Shown here: positions 7,865 through 17,310 of the stretch, piece by piece
Layout of the letters: each line of letters opens with the position of its first letter
Position numbering within the stretch: position 1 is the stretch's first letter
Source of the DNA: Paenibacillus sp. PL2-23
Lineage (GTDB): Bacteria > Bacillota > Bacilli > Paenibacillales > Paenibacillaceae
Length of the DNA: 64,000 nucleotides
NCBI RefSeq assembly: GCF_040834005.1
Contig: NZ_CP162129.1
Coordinates: forward strand, 1,469,501-1,533,500
Direction of reading: 5' to 3'
Notes under the pieces: generated by a model
The model's input: the letters and a program-made list of their open reading frames with translations, nothing else
Told to the model about the DNA's origin: nothing
Database searches by the model: none
Translations under genes and position numbers: made by a program

Positions 7865-10490
7865 GGATATCGAGCTTCTGCGCGGCAAACAGCGCCTGAG
7901 TGCGGGAGGAGACGCCGAGCTTGCCGTACAGGTTGGACAGGTATACCTTGACCGTGCCCTCAGACAGCTGAAGCTCCCCTGCAATCTGCTTGTTGCTTGC
8001 ACCTTGCTGCAGCATGCGCAGCAGCTCCAGCTCGACGCGCGTGAGCGGCTCGGCAAGCTCGGCGGCAGGGCTCCTGCGAGGCTTCTTCGGCGCGGGAAAC
8101 GCTGTGATCAGCTTCTGCAAGTAAGCTGCGGATATGCTGCTGCCGTGTGCAGGACTAGCTGTAAGCAGCGTCTGTGCGAACCGCTCCAGCATGTCCTTCA
8201 TCCTCGGTCCTTCATCTACGAACGTGCGGATATACCCATTGGCCTCCCCGATAGCCAGCGCTTCCCGAAGCAGAGGGAGCGCCTCCTCCAGATGGCCCAG
8301 CTGGAACAGCAGCAGCGCCTGCAGCATACCGTTCTCCGCGGAGCTGGACAGCAGTCCTTCGCGCTGCGATTGCGGACGAAGCAGCTCAAGCATGCGAAGG
8401 CCCTCGCGCTCCTTGCGCTGTCTGCCAAGAAGGCGGGCATAGCTCAAGTAGATAAACTCCTTGTTGAAGGTGGGCTTGTCCGAAGCGGCCAGCCCAAGTG
8501 CCGCTGCCTCCTGCTTGGCTGCGGGCAGCTTCTCTTGCTGCAGTCGCAGTCGAAGCAGAAAGGCGCGCAAGCCCTCCCTCCAGACGACCATCGGCTCCTG
8601 GTCGGCGATAGCCCTTGCCTCCTCCAGCGCTTGCTCAGCGAGCTGAGGCTTGCCGAAGGCGAGCTGCAGGCGTGCTTCCGTGAGCCGGTGGGGAATCAGC
8701 AAGCCAGGCAGTCCACGCTTGAACACAGCTCCCTCAATGCTCTGAAGCATTCTGCTACAGTCATCGAGACGATTCCACTCGTAATAGCCCTCAGCCAGAG
8801 ACAGCTTGACGTACAGATTGCTTAACGCCTCCTCCCAGCCATGCGAATCCAGTACGCTGGTGAAGAGAAGAGCCATCTTCTCCGTCTCCTTGGACAACAC
8901 GCCATTCATTCCCATGGCCGTTCTGCGCACAAGAGGTTCGCTAACATTGTAATTGAAGGTGTAGAAGGCGGAGTTCTCCGGCGCCAGCCGATGGAGAATA
9001 CCTTCGGAGAAGGCAAACCAGCCCTCCACATTGCCCGATGCGAACATAAGATTGGAGCGCACGAATAGAATGCCGCTTTGCAGCTCATTGCAGCGGGCTT
9101 CAGGCTCGCCGCTTGCAACCAGACTGGCATGGGAGCGCTCCAGCCTCTGCAGCATCGCCTCAGCCCCCTCCAGCCCGCCGGTCAGCACCAGCACAAATGC
9201 ATGAAACAGGCGAAGCTCCGGGGCGAGCTCGCAGCTCTCCGGCACGCTATGGAACCAGCGCAGCAGCGAGGAAAGCTCGCCGCTGCGCATAGACTCTGGA
9301 ATCTGCAGCTGAAGCAGTCTCTCCAGCTGAGCATAGTCCTCGGCCAATACGGCATGCTCGATGGCATCCGTTATGAAGCCGCGCGCTGCCAACGCCTCAC
9401 TGGCGCGGGCGTGCATGGACCTCCATCGCCTCAGGCTGCTCTTCCTGAGCCGATCCGAAATATATTCCGCGAACAGAGGATGATAACGAAACCAGCCGTT
9501 CTGAGTGTCGATGGCGGTTAGGAACAGGTTGGACCGATACAGCGACTCCAGCAGCGCGGAGCTGCCTTCTGTGCCTGTCACTGCGTCGCACAGCTCCGCA
9601 TCCATTCGGACCAGCACCGATGTGTTCAGCAGCAGCTCTCTCAGCTCCTCGGGAAGCTGCTCCAGCACCTCATGATACAAATAGTCGGCGATGGCGCGAT
9701 GATCTCCCTTGAAGCTGCCGATCAGCGCCTCGAATGAACTGCCTGAGCGAAGCGAAGCCGCCGCGAGCTGTAGGCCGGTGATCCAGCCCTCCGTCCGTTC
9801 TTGAAGACGAGCGAGCTGCTCCGCCGTAAGCGACAGAGAGGTTAAGCCCTTAACATATCGGGTCGTCTCCTCCTGCGAGAATGACAGCGCTGTAGAGCCT
9901 GGGTCGAGCGGATGGCTGCCCCCTGTTCGCTTTCTGGCGAAAAACGGGAGCGCCATTCGACTGGACAGAATCAGGTGCAGCCGCTCGGGCATATAATCAA
10001 TGAAATAAGCGACATGCTCATGAATGCGCTCATTCGTAATATGGTGGTAATCATCCAGAATAAGAACCGTGTGCTCCTGGAGCGCCGTCAGCTCATTTAG
10101 CAGCGCGTCGAGGAAGGTTAGAATGGACAGCGTGGGCAGACTGCCCGACAGCTGCTCGACTCTAGCCTGCGCCTCGACCTTCAGAAGCTTGCCGACTGCG
10201 CCGGCAACATAACGCCAGAACCTGATCTCGTCATTGTCCATGGCATCCATCGCAAACCAGCCGCTAGGATGTCCGTTCTGATTGGCCCATTGGGCGAGCA
10301 GGATGGTTTTCCCGCAGCCGGCGGGGGCGCTGAGCGGCGTCACTCGGCTCCCAAGGGCGAGGTCAAGCGCTTCATATAGACGAGGGCGCTCAATAAGCCC
10401 TGCTGGCATAGTCGGGATCGTAATTTTGGCTTGCGAGATGATGGGAATGGTCAGCGACATCCACGCGCCCCCTTCAACTTTAATTGGCAT
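7854..10490 (-). CDS. LuxR-family ATP-dependent (MalT/LAL-type) transcriptional activator
   Basis: At 878 residues it has the MalT layout: an N-terminal STAND ATPase with Walker A SAPAGCGKT (54-62) and Walker B-like LILDDYHH, a long TPR-like helical middle, and a C-terminal LuxR HTH (about 812-875) with the ASNKQIAGELQLSEGTVKVYL recognition region. Such proteins activate promoters when a sugar or other inducer triggers ATP-dependent oligomerisation. GGAGG lies 8 bp before the ATG at 10490; a second ATG at 10460 also has GAAGGGGG, so the first ten residues are uncertain. It starts 27 bp after the gluconokinase stop on the same strand, so it is probably co-transcribed with it and may control it. 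Confidence 0.87.
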   Translation of the reverse strand: MPIKVEGGAWMSLTIPIISQAKITIPTMPAGLIERPRLYEALDLALGSRVTPLSAPAGCGKTILLAQWANQNGHPSGWFAMDAMDNDEIRFWRYVAGAVGKLLKVEAQARVEQLSGSLPTLSILTFLDALLNELTALQEHTVLILDDYHHITNERIHEHVAYFIDYMPERLHLILSSRMALPFFARKRTGGSHPLDPGSTALSFSQEETTRYVKGLTSLSLTAEQLARLQERTEGWITGLQLAAASLRSGSSFEALIGSFKGDHRAIADYLYHEVLEQLPEELRELLLNTSVLVRMDAELCDAVTGTEGSSALLESLYRSNLFLTAIDTQNGWFRYHPLFAEYISDRLRKSSLRRWRSMHARASEALAARGFITDAIEHAVLAEDYAQLERLLQLQIPESMRSGELSSLLRWFHSVPESCELAPELRLFHAFVLVLTGGLEGAEAMLQRLERSHASLVASGEPEARCNELQSGILFVRSNLMFASGNVEGWFAFSEGILHRLAPENSAFYTFNYNVSEPLVRRTAMGMNGVLSKETEKMALLFTSVLDSHGWEEALSNLYVKLSLAEGYYEWNRLDDCSRMLQSIEGAVFKRGLPGLLIPHRLTEARLQLAFGKPQLAEQALEEARAIADQEPMVVWREGLRAFLLRLRLQQEKLPAAKQEAAALGLAASDKPTFNKEFIYLSYARLLGRQRKEREGLRMLELLRPQSQREGLLSSSAENGMLQALLLFQLGHLEEALPLLREALAIGEANGYIRTFVDEGPRMKDMLERFAQTLLTASPAHGSSISAAYLQKLITAFPAPKKPRRSPAAELAEPLTRVELELLRMLQQGASNKQIAGELQLSEGTVKVYLSNLYGKLGVSSRTQALFAAQKLDILKG

Positions 10491-10517
10491 TTGGGATTCC
10501 TCCCAGGACGGGCTCGC

Positions 10518-12047
10518 CTAGCTCCGCTGGAAGGCAGATATGGCTTCGTATTCCTTCTCCAGCAATTGAGGCAGTCTGACGAAGATAGGCAGCAGCCTGC
10601 GATACGCCTCCGTCGCTTCGAGATTGGGCTTATGGGAGTGGATGCCCCCGACCATGCTGCTTACGTCGCTAAGCGACTTCAATTCGCCTTGGCCGTACAT
10701 TCCCAGCACAACAGCCCCCAGACAGGAGCTCTCGAAGCTCTCCGGAACAGTGACCTCCTGCCCGAACACGTCGGCTAGCATCTGACGCCATAGCTGGGAC
10801 CTGGCGAAGCCGCCGGTGGCTTGAATGCTGGCCGGTTCACCGATCCCCTCCTGCAGCGCCAGCATGACGGTATACAGATTCATGATGACGCCTTCCAGCA
10901 CGGCTCTAATCATATGCTCCTTCTTATGATGCATGCCAAGTCCAAAAAATGACCCCCGCGCGTCGGCGTTCCATAGCGGAGCGCGCTCGCCGGCCAGATA
11001 CGGATGGAAGAGCAGGCCGTTCGAGCCCGGCGGTACAAGCGCTGCAATATCCGTCAGCACCTCATACGGATCCTTGCCCAGGCGCTTGGCTGTCTCTACC
11101 TCGGAGCTCGCAAGCTCGTCCCGCACCCAGCGGAAGATCATGCCGCCGTTGTTGACAGGTCCTCCAATGACGAATCGGTTCTCGGTCAGGACATAGCAGA
11201 AAGTCCGGCCTTGCGGATCCGTCACCGGCTTGTCCGTCACGGTGCGAATGGCTCCGCTGGTTCCGATTGTAACGGCTACCACTCCCGGTTCAATAGCGTT
11301 CACGCCCAGGTTGGACAAGACGCCGTCGTTGGCGCCGACGATGAACAAGGTATCCGGGAGCAGCCCAATCATGGAGGCGAACTCCGGCTTCATGCCACTG
11401 AGGCTGTAGGTTGTGCTGACAAGCGAAGACAATTGGCTCCGCGAGACGCCGGCAAGAGCAAGCGCCTCGTCGTCCCAGTCGAGCTTCTCCAGATTAAGCA
11501 TGCCAGTGGCGGAGGCGATGGAGTGATCCACGATATATTGACCGAACAGCCGGTGGAATACGTATTCCTTGATGGAAATAAATTTGTGCTGGGGCTGGAA
11601 CAGCTCAGGGCGCTCCGCCTGCAGCCAGAGGAGCTTGACGAGCGGCGACATGGGATGGATAGGCGTACCCGTTCTCCTATATATGTCGTGCCCATTGTGC
11701 TCCTCCTTGATCAAAGCGGCATAGGGAGCGCTCCGATTGTCGGCCCATGTGATGGAAGGGGTAATGGGCTGCCCATTGCCGTCCATGACAATCAGGCTGT
11801 GCATGGCCGCGCTGAACGACGCGAATGCGACCTCCTCGCCGGATACGCCTGCGGCTTCCAGACAGCCTCTCATCGCGATAAGGACGGATTGGAAGATCAG
11901 CTCGGGATCCTGCTCTGCGGAGTCAGGCACAGGTGTGAGCAGCGGATATTCAACGCCGTGCTTTCCCAAAGCCCGGCCTTGCAGATCGAATAGCACCGCT
12001 TTGGTGCTGGTGGTGCCGATGTCTACGCCCATGCGGTATGGTTTCAA
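10518..12047 (-). CDS. gntK: Gluconokinase, FGGY family
   Basis: This 509-residue FGGY sugar kinase opens with MGVDIGTTSTKA (phosphate 1 loop) and contains SAAMHSLI, ITWADNRS, RRTGTPIHPMSPL, GANDGVLSNLG and IGTSGAIR, all hallmarks of Bacillus-type gluconokinase. It phosphorylates D-gluconate to 6-phosphogluconate with ATP in the cytosol, feeding the pentose phosphate pathway. The start is a TTG with GGAGG 8 bp upstream. No permease or dehydrogenase of a gnt operon is adjacent; instead it sits between an SNF2 helicase and a LAL activator. Xylulokinase or another FGGY specificity cannot be fully excluded. Confidence 0.82.
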   Translation of the reverse strand: MKPYRMGVDIGTTSTKAVLFDLQGRALGKHGVEYPLLTPVPDSAEQDPELIFQSVLIAMRGCLEAAGVSGEEVAFASFSAAMHSLIVMDGNGQPITPSITWADNRSAPYAALIKEEHNGHDIYRRTGTPIHPMSPLVKLLWLQAERPELFQPQHKFISIKEYVFHRLFGQYIVDHSIASATGMLNLEKLDWDDEALALAGVSRSQLSSLVSTTYSLSGMKPEFASMIGLLPDTLFIVGANDGVLSNLGVNAIEPGVVAVTIGTSGAIRTVTDKPVTDPQGRTFCYVLTENRFVIGGPVNNGGMIFRWVRDELASSEVETAKRLGKDPYEVLTDIAALVPPGSNGLLFHPYLAGERAPLWNADARGSFFGLGMHHKKEHMIRAVLEGVIMNLYTVMLALQEGIGEPASIQATGGFARSQLWRQMLADVFGQEVTVPESFESSCLGAVVLGMYGQGELKSLSDVSSMVGGIHSHKPNLEATEAYRRLLPIFVRLPQLLEKEYEAISAFQRS

Positions 12048-12064
12048 TGAATAGTCCTCCAGTT

Positions 12065-12103
12065 AGGGCAGGAGAGCAGCGATTTAAGGGCTCTCTCTGC
12101 CCT
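12065..12103. other. Hairpin between SNF2 and gluconokinase genes
   Basis: AGGGCAGGAGAGC (12065-12077) and GCTCTCTCTGCCCT (12090-12103) form a long stem with one bulge. Neither strand shows a T tract after it, so it may be a processing or pausing structure rather than a terminator. Confidence 0.4.
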
Positions 12104-12121
12104 GTTAGTATTAGGGAAATG

Positions 12122-15100
12122 CTAGCTCTTCTCCAGCGATAGAAGCTCGCGAATATCCTGCTCGGTTAGGGCAGATACCGCATCGTTGTCGGATTCAATG
12201 ACATCGTCGATCAGGTTTTTTTTGCGCTGCTGAAGCTCGTGCATCTTGTCTTCCACCGTACCCTCGGCTACTAGACGAATGATCTGAACGACGTTCTTCT
12301 GGCCGATTCGATGAGCGCGGTCTGCAGCCTGCTGCTCGACGGCGGGATTCCACCATAGATCGTACAGAATGACCGTATCTGCGCCTGTCAGGTTGAGACC
12401 AGTTCCGCCGGCCTTGAGCGACAGCAGGAACAAGTCGCGCTCGCCTTCGTTGAACCGGCTGCAAAGCTCGACTCTTTCGGAAGGGGGCGTGCCGCCGTCC
12501 AGGTAGAAGAAGGAGATGCCGCGATAGCCAAGCTCCCGCTTGATCAGCGCCAGCATCTCGGTGAACTGGGAGAAGATCAAGGCGCGCTTGCCGGAGCTCC
12601 GGCATTCCTCCACCAGCTCCAGCAGCTGCTCGAACTTGGCGGAGCGGCCGTCGTAGCCCTCTACGAACAGCGCCGGGTGGCAGCAGAGCTGGCGCAGCCG
12701 CGTAATGCCCGCCAGTATACGGATGCGCGACCGGCCAGAATCGTCGCTGTCCAGATGCTTCAAGGAGTCCTGCCGCAGCTTCGCCAGATAGGCGGCATAC
12801 AGCTTCTTCTGCTCCGGCAGCAGCTCAGAGGCATGAATGGTCTCGATCTTCTCCGGCAGCTCCTGAAGCACGTCCTGCTTCAGCCTGCGAAGGATGAACG
12901 GCCGGCAGCGCCTCGCTATAGCTTCCCGCGTCATGTCTCCGAATTCCTTTTTGCCTGGCAGAAGCTCCGGGAATACGGCGCGGAGAATGGACCACAGCTC
13001 CTCCAGCCTGTTCTCGATCGGAGTGCCCGTCAAAGCGAATTTGAACGCCGCGCGAAGCTGTCTGACCGCCCCGGCGGTCTGGGTGCTGTCGTTCTTGAAC
13101 GCCTGCGCTTCATCCAGAATCAGCGTATGGAAGGTGCGTTCCGCATAATGCTGGCGGTCTCTGCGCAGAAGCGGGTAGGAGGTGATGAACACATCGGGCG
13201 GGTCGCCGCCATCGGCAACCGCGTACAGCCGCTCTTGCCTGCTGCCGTCAGCGACAATTGTCCGCAGCTCCGGCGCGAATCTCGCCAGCTCGTTGCGCCA
13301 GTTGTACATCAGCGAAGCGGGGGCTACAATAAGCGCGGGCTGACGTGTTTCCCGGATCGCCTCCTTCACCGATACCAAGTAGGCGATGCTTTGGATTGTT
13401 TTGCCCAATCCCATCTCATCCGCGAGGATGCCGCCAAACCTGTAGCTTGCCAGCGTCTTCATCCATTGGTAGCCGAATGCCTGATAATCCCGCAGCTTGT
13501 CCGTCAGCGAGTCCGGCACAGGGAAATCCAGCCGGTCGGGATGCTTCAGGTTGTCCAGCAGCTCCCGCAGCGCTCTCCCGAGCTTGATTGTACTGCCCTC
13601 CAGGGGCTCGTCCGCCAGGGCGAAGGCCCGATGGATCGGGACCGGCACAGAGAAGCTGTCGTCGAACAGAAGCGGCTGATGAAGCCCCACTCCGTTCATA
13701 ACCCGCAGCAGCGCCTGAAAGCCTTCCGTATGCAAGGGAAGCAGCGCTCCGCTTGCCAGCTTGTAATAACGCTGCTTCTCCTGCACGGCGCGGACGATCG
13801 CTTTGATCTCCCCCTCCGAGATGCCGTCCATCCGGAAGCGGAAGTGGAGCCAGTCAGTACGCTCCTCCCAAGCGATATGCAGCTTCATCGGCGGAGCGTC
13901 GGATACCACGCGCAGCTTGACAGCGGATGTGGCGTAGATGGTCAGATGCTGCTCCAGAAGGGGCACGACATCATGGAGAAAATAAAACTCAGCGTCGTCC
14001 CCCTCCAGGATGTAGCCGCCTTCCGTTCGTCCGAACCGCTCGTCCTCCATTAGCGCGAGAATGTGAGCTTCCTTCTCCAGCTCGCGCATGAGTATCCGGT
14101 CGACGCCTCGCGGCTTGTCCGAGGGCTCCAGCGGATTAATGACGATGTCGCCATATTGGAATTCGAGGCCAGCCAGAAGCCTGCCGCGCACGCGGTCCAA
14201 ATAGATTCGGGCCTGGAGCGGCTTATATAGGATTTGGTTCGATATCGCTTCGGATATGTCGACCCGGCCCAGCTTCGCGAGCCCTGGAATGGCGCGCTCC
14301 ATAAGTAATTCAATCTGCTCCGGCGCGACAACGATCCGCTCGGCATCCTCTGAGTCGCGTGTGGCGGCGGTCAGAAGCGATTTCACCCCTCCCAGCCTCT
14401 TCATGGCCTCTGAGCCGACTCGATAGAATCGGCCGTCCAGGAACACGAGACCGTAGCCGTCCAGCACGAAGAGACGGGCCACTCCGTCAGCAGTCAGCAC
14501 ATAGCCGCTGCCGCTGGAGTCGCGGTCCAGGGCGAAGCGAAGCGGAAGCCGCTCGCCGGCTTCCGCGAGCCGGACACCTGAGTAGACGGCGGATGGCTTC
14601 GCGTGCTTGCGATATATCCCGTCGTACGCTTCAAGCTTGACCTCCTGAGCGGCGGATAAGGCATCTAGCAGCTCCTCCGCGAGGTAAGGCAGGATAAGCA
14701 TGATTTTGTCGCTGGGCGAGGCCGAAGCAGAAGGATAGCTGCTGCTGAACAATACGTTTTTCGTCCGCTCCTCCTCCTGTGCCAGCCGAATCAGAAGCTG
14801 CAGCACGCGCTCATCCTCCTGCGAGAAGGTATGCCGCTTCGGATCATAACGGAATGTCTTCGTCAACGTATGTTCTGTGCCTTGCTCCATTGCGTCCAGC
14901 AAGCTGGAAATATGGGAGACGATATACAGGCGATCCGGGCCCAGCCTTAGCTCTATGCCGAAGCGATGCCGTTCGTTCCCGTCCGGGAGCAGCTGAATGG
15001 CGAATTCAACGGATAACCTCTCTCGTTCGTCCCTTAACAGGCGGGCTCCCGGTCCCGGTCTGCCCACTGCCGGCTGCTGGTCCCGGAAGAGCGAGAGCAG

Positions 15101-15181
15101 CCCGTCGGCGACTATTCGATCGGAATCGCTGCTGAGATAAACCTTGCCGGGTCTTTTGCTTGCCATAAATGGATCATTCAT
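12122..15181 (-). CDS. SNF2/Swi2-family DEAD/DEAH helicase
   Basis: The long N-terminal region resembles the SNF2-associated domain of Bacillota. The C-terminal half is the Swi2/Snf2 motor: Walker A DEMGLGKT near residue 590, DEAQ motif II (LILDEAQAF), FALTGTPIENR motif III, and motif VI QQAADRAHRIGQ. Related B. subtilis YwqA-type proteins are double-strand DNA translocases of unclear role. The ATG at 15181 lies 6 bp after GAGGTG; the in-frame GTG at 15190 overlaps that box and is rejected. About 1019 residues. It is transcribed toward gntK with 74 bp between, and divergent from the DinB-like gene. Confidence 0.92.
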   Translation of the reverse strand: MNDPFMASKRPGKVYLSSDSDRIVADGLLSLFRDQQPAVGRPGPGARLLRDERERLSVEFAIQLLPDGNERHRFGIELRLGPDRLYIVSHISSLLDAMEQGTEHTLTKTFRYDPKRHTFSQEDERVLQLLIRLAQEEERTKNVLFSSSYPSASASPSDKIMLILPYLAEELLDALSAAQEVKLEAYDGIYRKHAKPSAVYSGVRLAEAGERLPLRFALDRDSSGSGYVLTADGVARLFVLDGYGLVFLDGRFYRVGSEAMKRLGGVKSLLTAATRDSEDAERIVVAPEQIELLMERAIPGLAKLGRVDISEAISNQILYKPLQARIYLDRVRGRLLAGLEFQYGDIVINPLEPSDKPRGVDRILMRELEKEAHILALMEDERFGRTEGGYILEGDDAEFYFLHDVVPLLEQHLTIYATSAVKLRVVSDAPPMKLHIAWEERTDWLHFRFRMDGISEGEIKAIVRAVQEKQRYYKLASGALLPLHTEGFQALLRVMNGVGLHQPLLFDDSFSVPVPIHRAFALADEPLEGSTIKLGRALRELLDNLKHPDRLDFPVPDSLTDKLRDYQAFGYQWMKTLASYRFGGILADEMGLGKTIQSIAYLVSVKEAIRETRQPALIVAPASLMYNWRNELARFAPELRTIVADGSRQERLYAVADGGDPPDVFITSYPLLRRDRQHYAERTFHTLILDEAQAFKNDSTQTAGAVRQLRAAFKFALTGTPIENRLEELWSILRAVFPELLPGKKEFGDMTREAIARRCRPFILRRLKQDVLQELPEKIETIHASELLPEQKKLYAAYLAKLRQDSLKHLDSDDSGRSRIRILAGITRLRQLCCHPALFVEGYDGRSAKFEQLLELVEECRSSGKRALIFSQFTEMLALIKRELGYRGISFFYLDGGTPPSERVELCSRFNEGERDLFLLSLKAGGTGLNLTGADTVILYDLWWNPAVEQQAADRAHRIGQKNVVQIIRLVAEGTVEDKMHELQQRKKNLIDDVIESDNDAVSALTEQDIRELLSLEKS

Positions 15182-15313
15182 CTGAAGCACCTCACTTGCT
15201 GATCCACTTTCTGTGAGTATAAATGGAAAAGGTTTGGAATCTTAAAATGGCGGTATGATATATAGTCCGTCTTTTATTATAAAGCATTTTGGGCGGGAAA
15301 GGGGATGACGTTG

Positions 15314-15832
15314 ATGCAGAACAGAGAGCTGAAGCAAAAGGACGGGTCCCAGCTATTGAGGCCATCTGAGGAAAAGGGGGCTTTCCCCCCATCCATAGAG
15401 GCGTTTGGCAGGCTGCGGGAGGAGACGATTGACTTCGCTGAAAGTGTGCCCGCATCCCAGCTGGATCGTATCATGGAGGGCAGCCAAACGAGTATTCGCT
15501 GGCATCTGGGTCATCTGCTGGCAGCGTGGGATCATGGCATATTCCCGAAGCTGGGAGGGAGCTGGCTGCTTCCGACCCCCTATCATACCCTTTTCCCCGA
15601 GGGTACAAGCCCCAGCTCCTGGAGCGAGGAGCCGCCGTCTCAGAAGGAGCTTGTTACGCGGCTGAGGGAGCAGATGGAGGACATCATGGACGAGCTCTCC
15701 TCTCATCTGGATTATCCGCTGGCAGAGCCGTTCAAGGAGATGTCCTCCATGTCGGAAGTACTGGATTATTTGCTCGACAAGGAGCGGCAGGAGTTGAAGA
15801 CGATGAAGGAGCTGGCGGACGCGATCGTTTGA
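15314..15832 (+). CDS. DinB/YfiT-like four-helix-bundle protein
   Basis: The product of about 172 residues is mostly helical, with TSIRWHLGHLLAAWDHGIF in the position of the first metal-binding histidine helix of the DinB_2 superfamily. Members are metal-binding four-helix bundles, some acting as thiol-dependent S-transferases such as bacillithiol transferase. The later conserved HHxxH-type histidines are not evident, so catalytic function is doubtful. AAAGGGG precedes the start region; ATG 15314 (10 bp) or TTG 15311 (7 bp) are better spaced than ATG 15305. Divergent from the SNF2 gene. Confidence 0.55.
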   Translation: MQNRELKQKDGSQLLRPSEEKGAFPPSIEAFGRLREETIDFAESVPASQLDRIMEGSQTSIRWHLGHLLAAWDHGIFPKLGGSWLLPTPYHTLFPEGTSPSSWSEEPPSQKELVTRLREQMEDIMDELSSHLDYPLAEPFKEMSSMSEVLDYLLDKERQELKTMKELADAIV

Positions 15833-15840
15833 CTTCACAA

Positions 15841-15889
15841 ACTGTATGAAATATGATTACAGTACTACTGTATGAAAAGTGATTACAGT
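15841..15889. repeat. Two tandem palindromic sites ACTGTA-N11-TACAGT
   Basis: ACTGTA-N11-TACAGT occurs at 15841-15863 and again at 15867-15889, a 26-bp period. The spacers are nearly alike (both contain TGAAA and TGAT). It looks like a pair of operator half-turn sites, but no gene starts nearby; the IS110 element follows. It could be a cut-off promoter region or the element's target. Confidence 0.5.
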
Positions 15890-15958
15890 ATGAAAAGTCC
15901 AGCGGTATGATGTCAAGTCCCTGAATCGGTCGAATTGGTAATTTTCTTGGCTGTAACA

Positions 15959-15993
15959 GCTGGGAGTGCCGAAATATGGACGCATCAAACTAG
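15959..15993. repeat. Copy 1 of a short dispersed repeat (GCTGGGAGTGCCGAAA)
   Basis: The 16-mer GCTGGGAGTGCCGAAA at 15959-15974 recurs exactly at 19869-19884. Similarity continues downstream as TGGACGCATCA here against TGGAACCATCA there. It lies in the 3' flank of the IS110 transposase. Function unknown. Confidence 0.55.
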
Positions 15994-16065
15994 ACCCAGT
16001 TGAAAATCGAGTGTAATTCCAAAATTTAACTGGGAATTAAGCTAAGGACTTTGGCAAAGGAGGCG

Positions 16066-17310
16066 TTAATCCTTCGCAGGCGTCACCTTCCTTCGTGGCG
16101 TATAGAGTTGGCCGTTGCGTAGCAGCACATCGACCAGACGCACAAGTTTTCTTGCCGTTAAGACGAGGGCGCGTTTATGTTGGTGCTTAGGAACTTCTTT
16201 AAATTTCTTTCGGTAGTATTCACCAAATTCTTCATCGCGGTTTTTCACCGAGTTGGCAGCTTCAACCAGGTAATAGCGAAGGAATCGGTTGCCGGATTTA
16301 ATGCGTTTCGTATCTTCTGCCTCGAATGCGCCAGATTGTTGTCTGCGCCATGTAAGTCCGGCATACTTGGCAACAGCGGCTTGATCACTGAAGCGTTCGA
16401 TGTCGCCGAGCTCAGCTAGGATACCGGCAGCGTAGACGCGATCAATGCCGGGAACGGAACGCAGGCAAAGGGCTCCTGGAATGGTCTCTAGAATCTTCTC
16501 GATCGCCTTGTCCAAATCTTTCAGTTGAGCCTGGATGCTTCGAATGGCTTGGATCGATGTGCCGAGTACAAGGTCAATGGAGTCCTCAACCACCTTGGAG
16601 AGGCGGTAGGAAGCTCTGGCGGCCTTTTGTATGCAGGCAGCAACGTTCTCGGGATCTGGGAAGCGATTGCGCCCTTTGTCCCGTAAGTAGTCAGCCAGAT
16701 CGCCAACCTCCTTCGTCGCGATGTCGTCTAGGCTATACTTCTCGGACAGCATCTCAAGGATGGCATGGCCGAATACAGAGCTCTCGACTTCGGTCGTAAA
16801 GGCGTTGCACTTGTAGAACAGGCTCTGTAAGAAGTATTGCTTCTCGCGCGTCAGGTTGTGGATCAAGTGAAATCGCATGCGCGTCAGGCGCTGGAGCGCG
16901 ACATACTGCTCCTGCATGACGACGGTGGTCGTCAGTCGCCCGAAGCGAAGGCGATCGGCGATGACCCAAGCATCTAGCCTGTCGGTCTTGTCCAGATCGG
17001 GATAAGCATCTCGGAACTTGCTGACCAGCTTTGGATTAATCGTGAAGACCTTGGCGCCCCGCTCTCGGAGTGAAGCGTCCTGATGCAAGTACATGGCGGG
17101 ATGCCAGCTGTACACCGAAGTAGACTCGAGACCAATATGGATCTCTGCGATTGCATGCTTGTCCGCCAGAGCAACGATGCGGTCTCTGAGGTACGAAGCG
17201 CCTTCGAGATTATTCTTGACGGTGAGTGTCTCTAACTTATCACCGTCCACATTCATGAAACACGTTTCCAGCTCTTTCGAGCTGACGTCAATACCGACAA
17301 AAAGCTTCAT
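16066..17310 (-). CDS. IS110-family transposase (DEDD recombinase)
   Basis: The 414-residue enzyme has an N-terminal RuvC-like DEDD domain (FVGIDVSSKE, GLESTS, KTDRLDAWVIA) and a C-terminal Transposase_20 domain (SVPGIDRVYAAGILAELGDI, then KSGNRFLRYYL holding the likely nucleophilic serine region). IS110 enzymes are guided by a bridge RNA from the element's non-coding end. I place the start at ATG 17310, 8 bp after GGAGG, where the conserved MKLFVGIDVSSKE begins. The frame is open for another 26 codons upstream, but that part does not look like the family. No frameshift or stop is seen, so it appears intact. Confidence 0.93.
   Translation of the reverse strand: MKLFVGIDVSSKELETCFMNVDGDKLETLTVKNNLEGASYLRDRIVALADKHAIAEIHIGLESTSVYSWHPAMYLHQDASLRERGAKVFTINPKLVSKFRDAYPDLDKTDRLDAWVIADRLRFGRLTTTVVMQEQYVALQRLTRMRFHLIHNLTREKQYFLQSLFYKCNAFTTEVESSVFGHAILEMLSEKYSLDDIATKEVGDLADYLRDKGRNRFPDPENVAACIQKAARASYRLSKVVEDSIDLVLGTSIQAIRSIQAQLKDLDKAIEKILETIPGALCLRSVPGIDRVYAAGILAELGDIERFSDQAAVAKYAGLTWRRQQSGAFEAEDTKRIKSGNRFLRYYLVEAANSVKNRDEEFGEYYRKKFKEVPKHQHKRALVLTARKLVRLVDVLLRNGQLYTPRRKVTPAKD

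Noticed and set aside
12677..14053. 458-residue plus-strand frame opposite the SNF2 helicase
   Set aside because: Codon shadow of the helicase gene; arginine/glutamine/leucine-rich composition typical of antisense frames.
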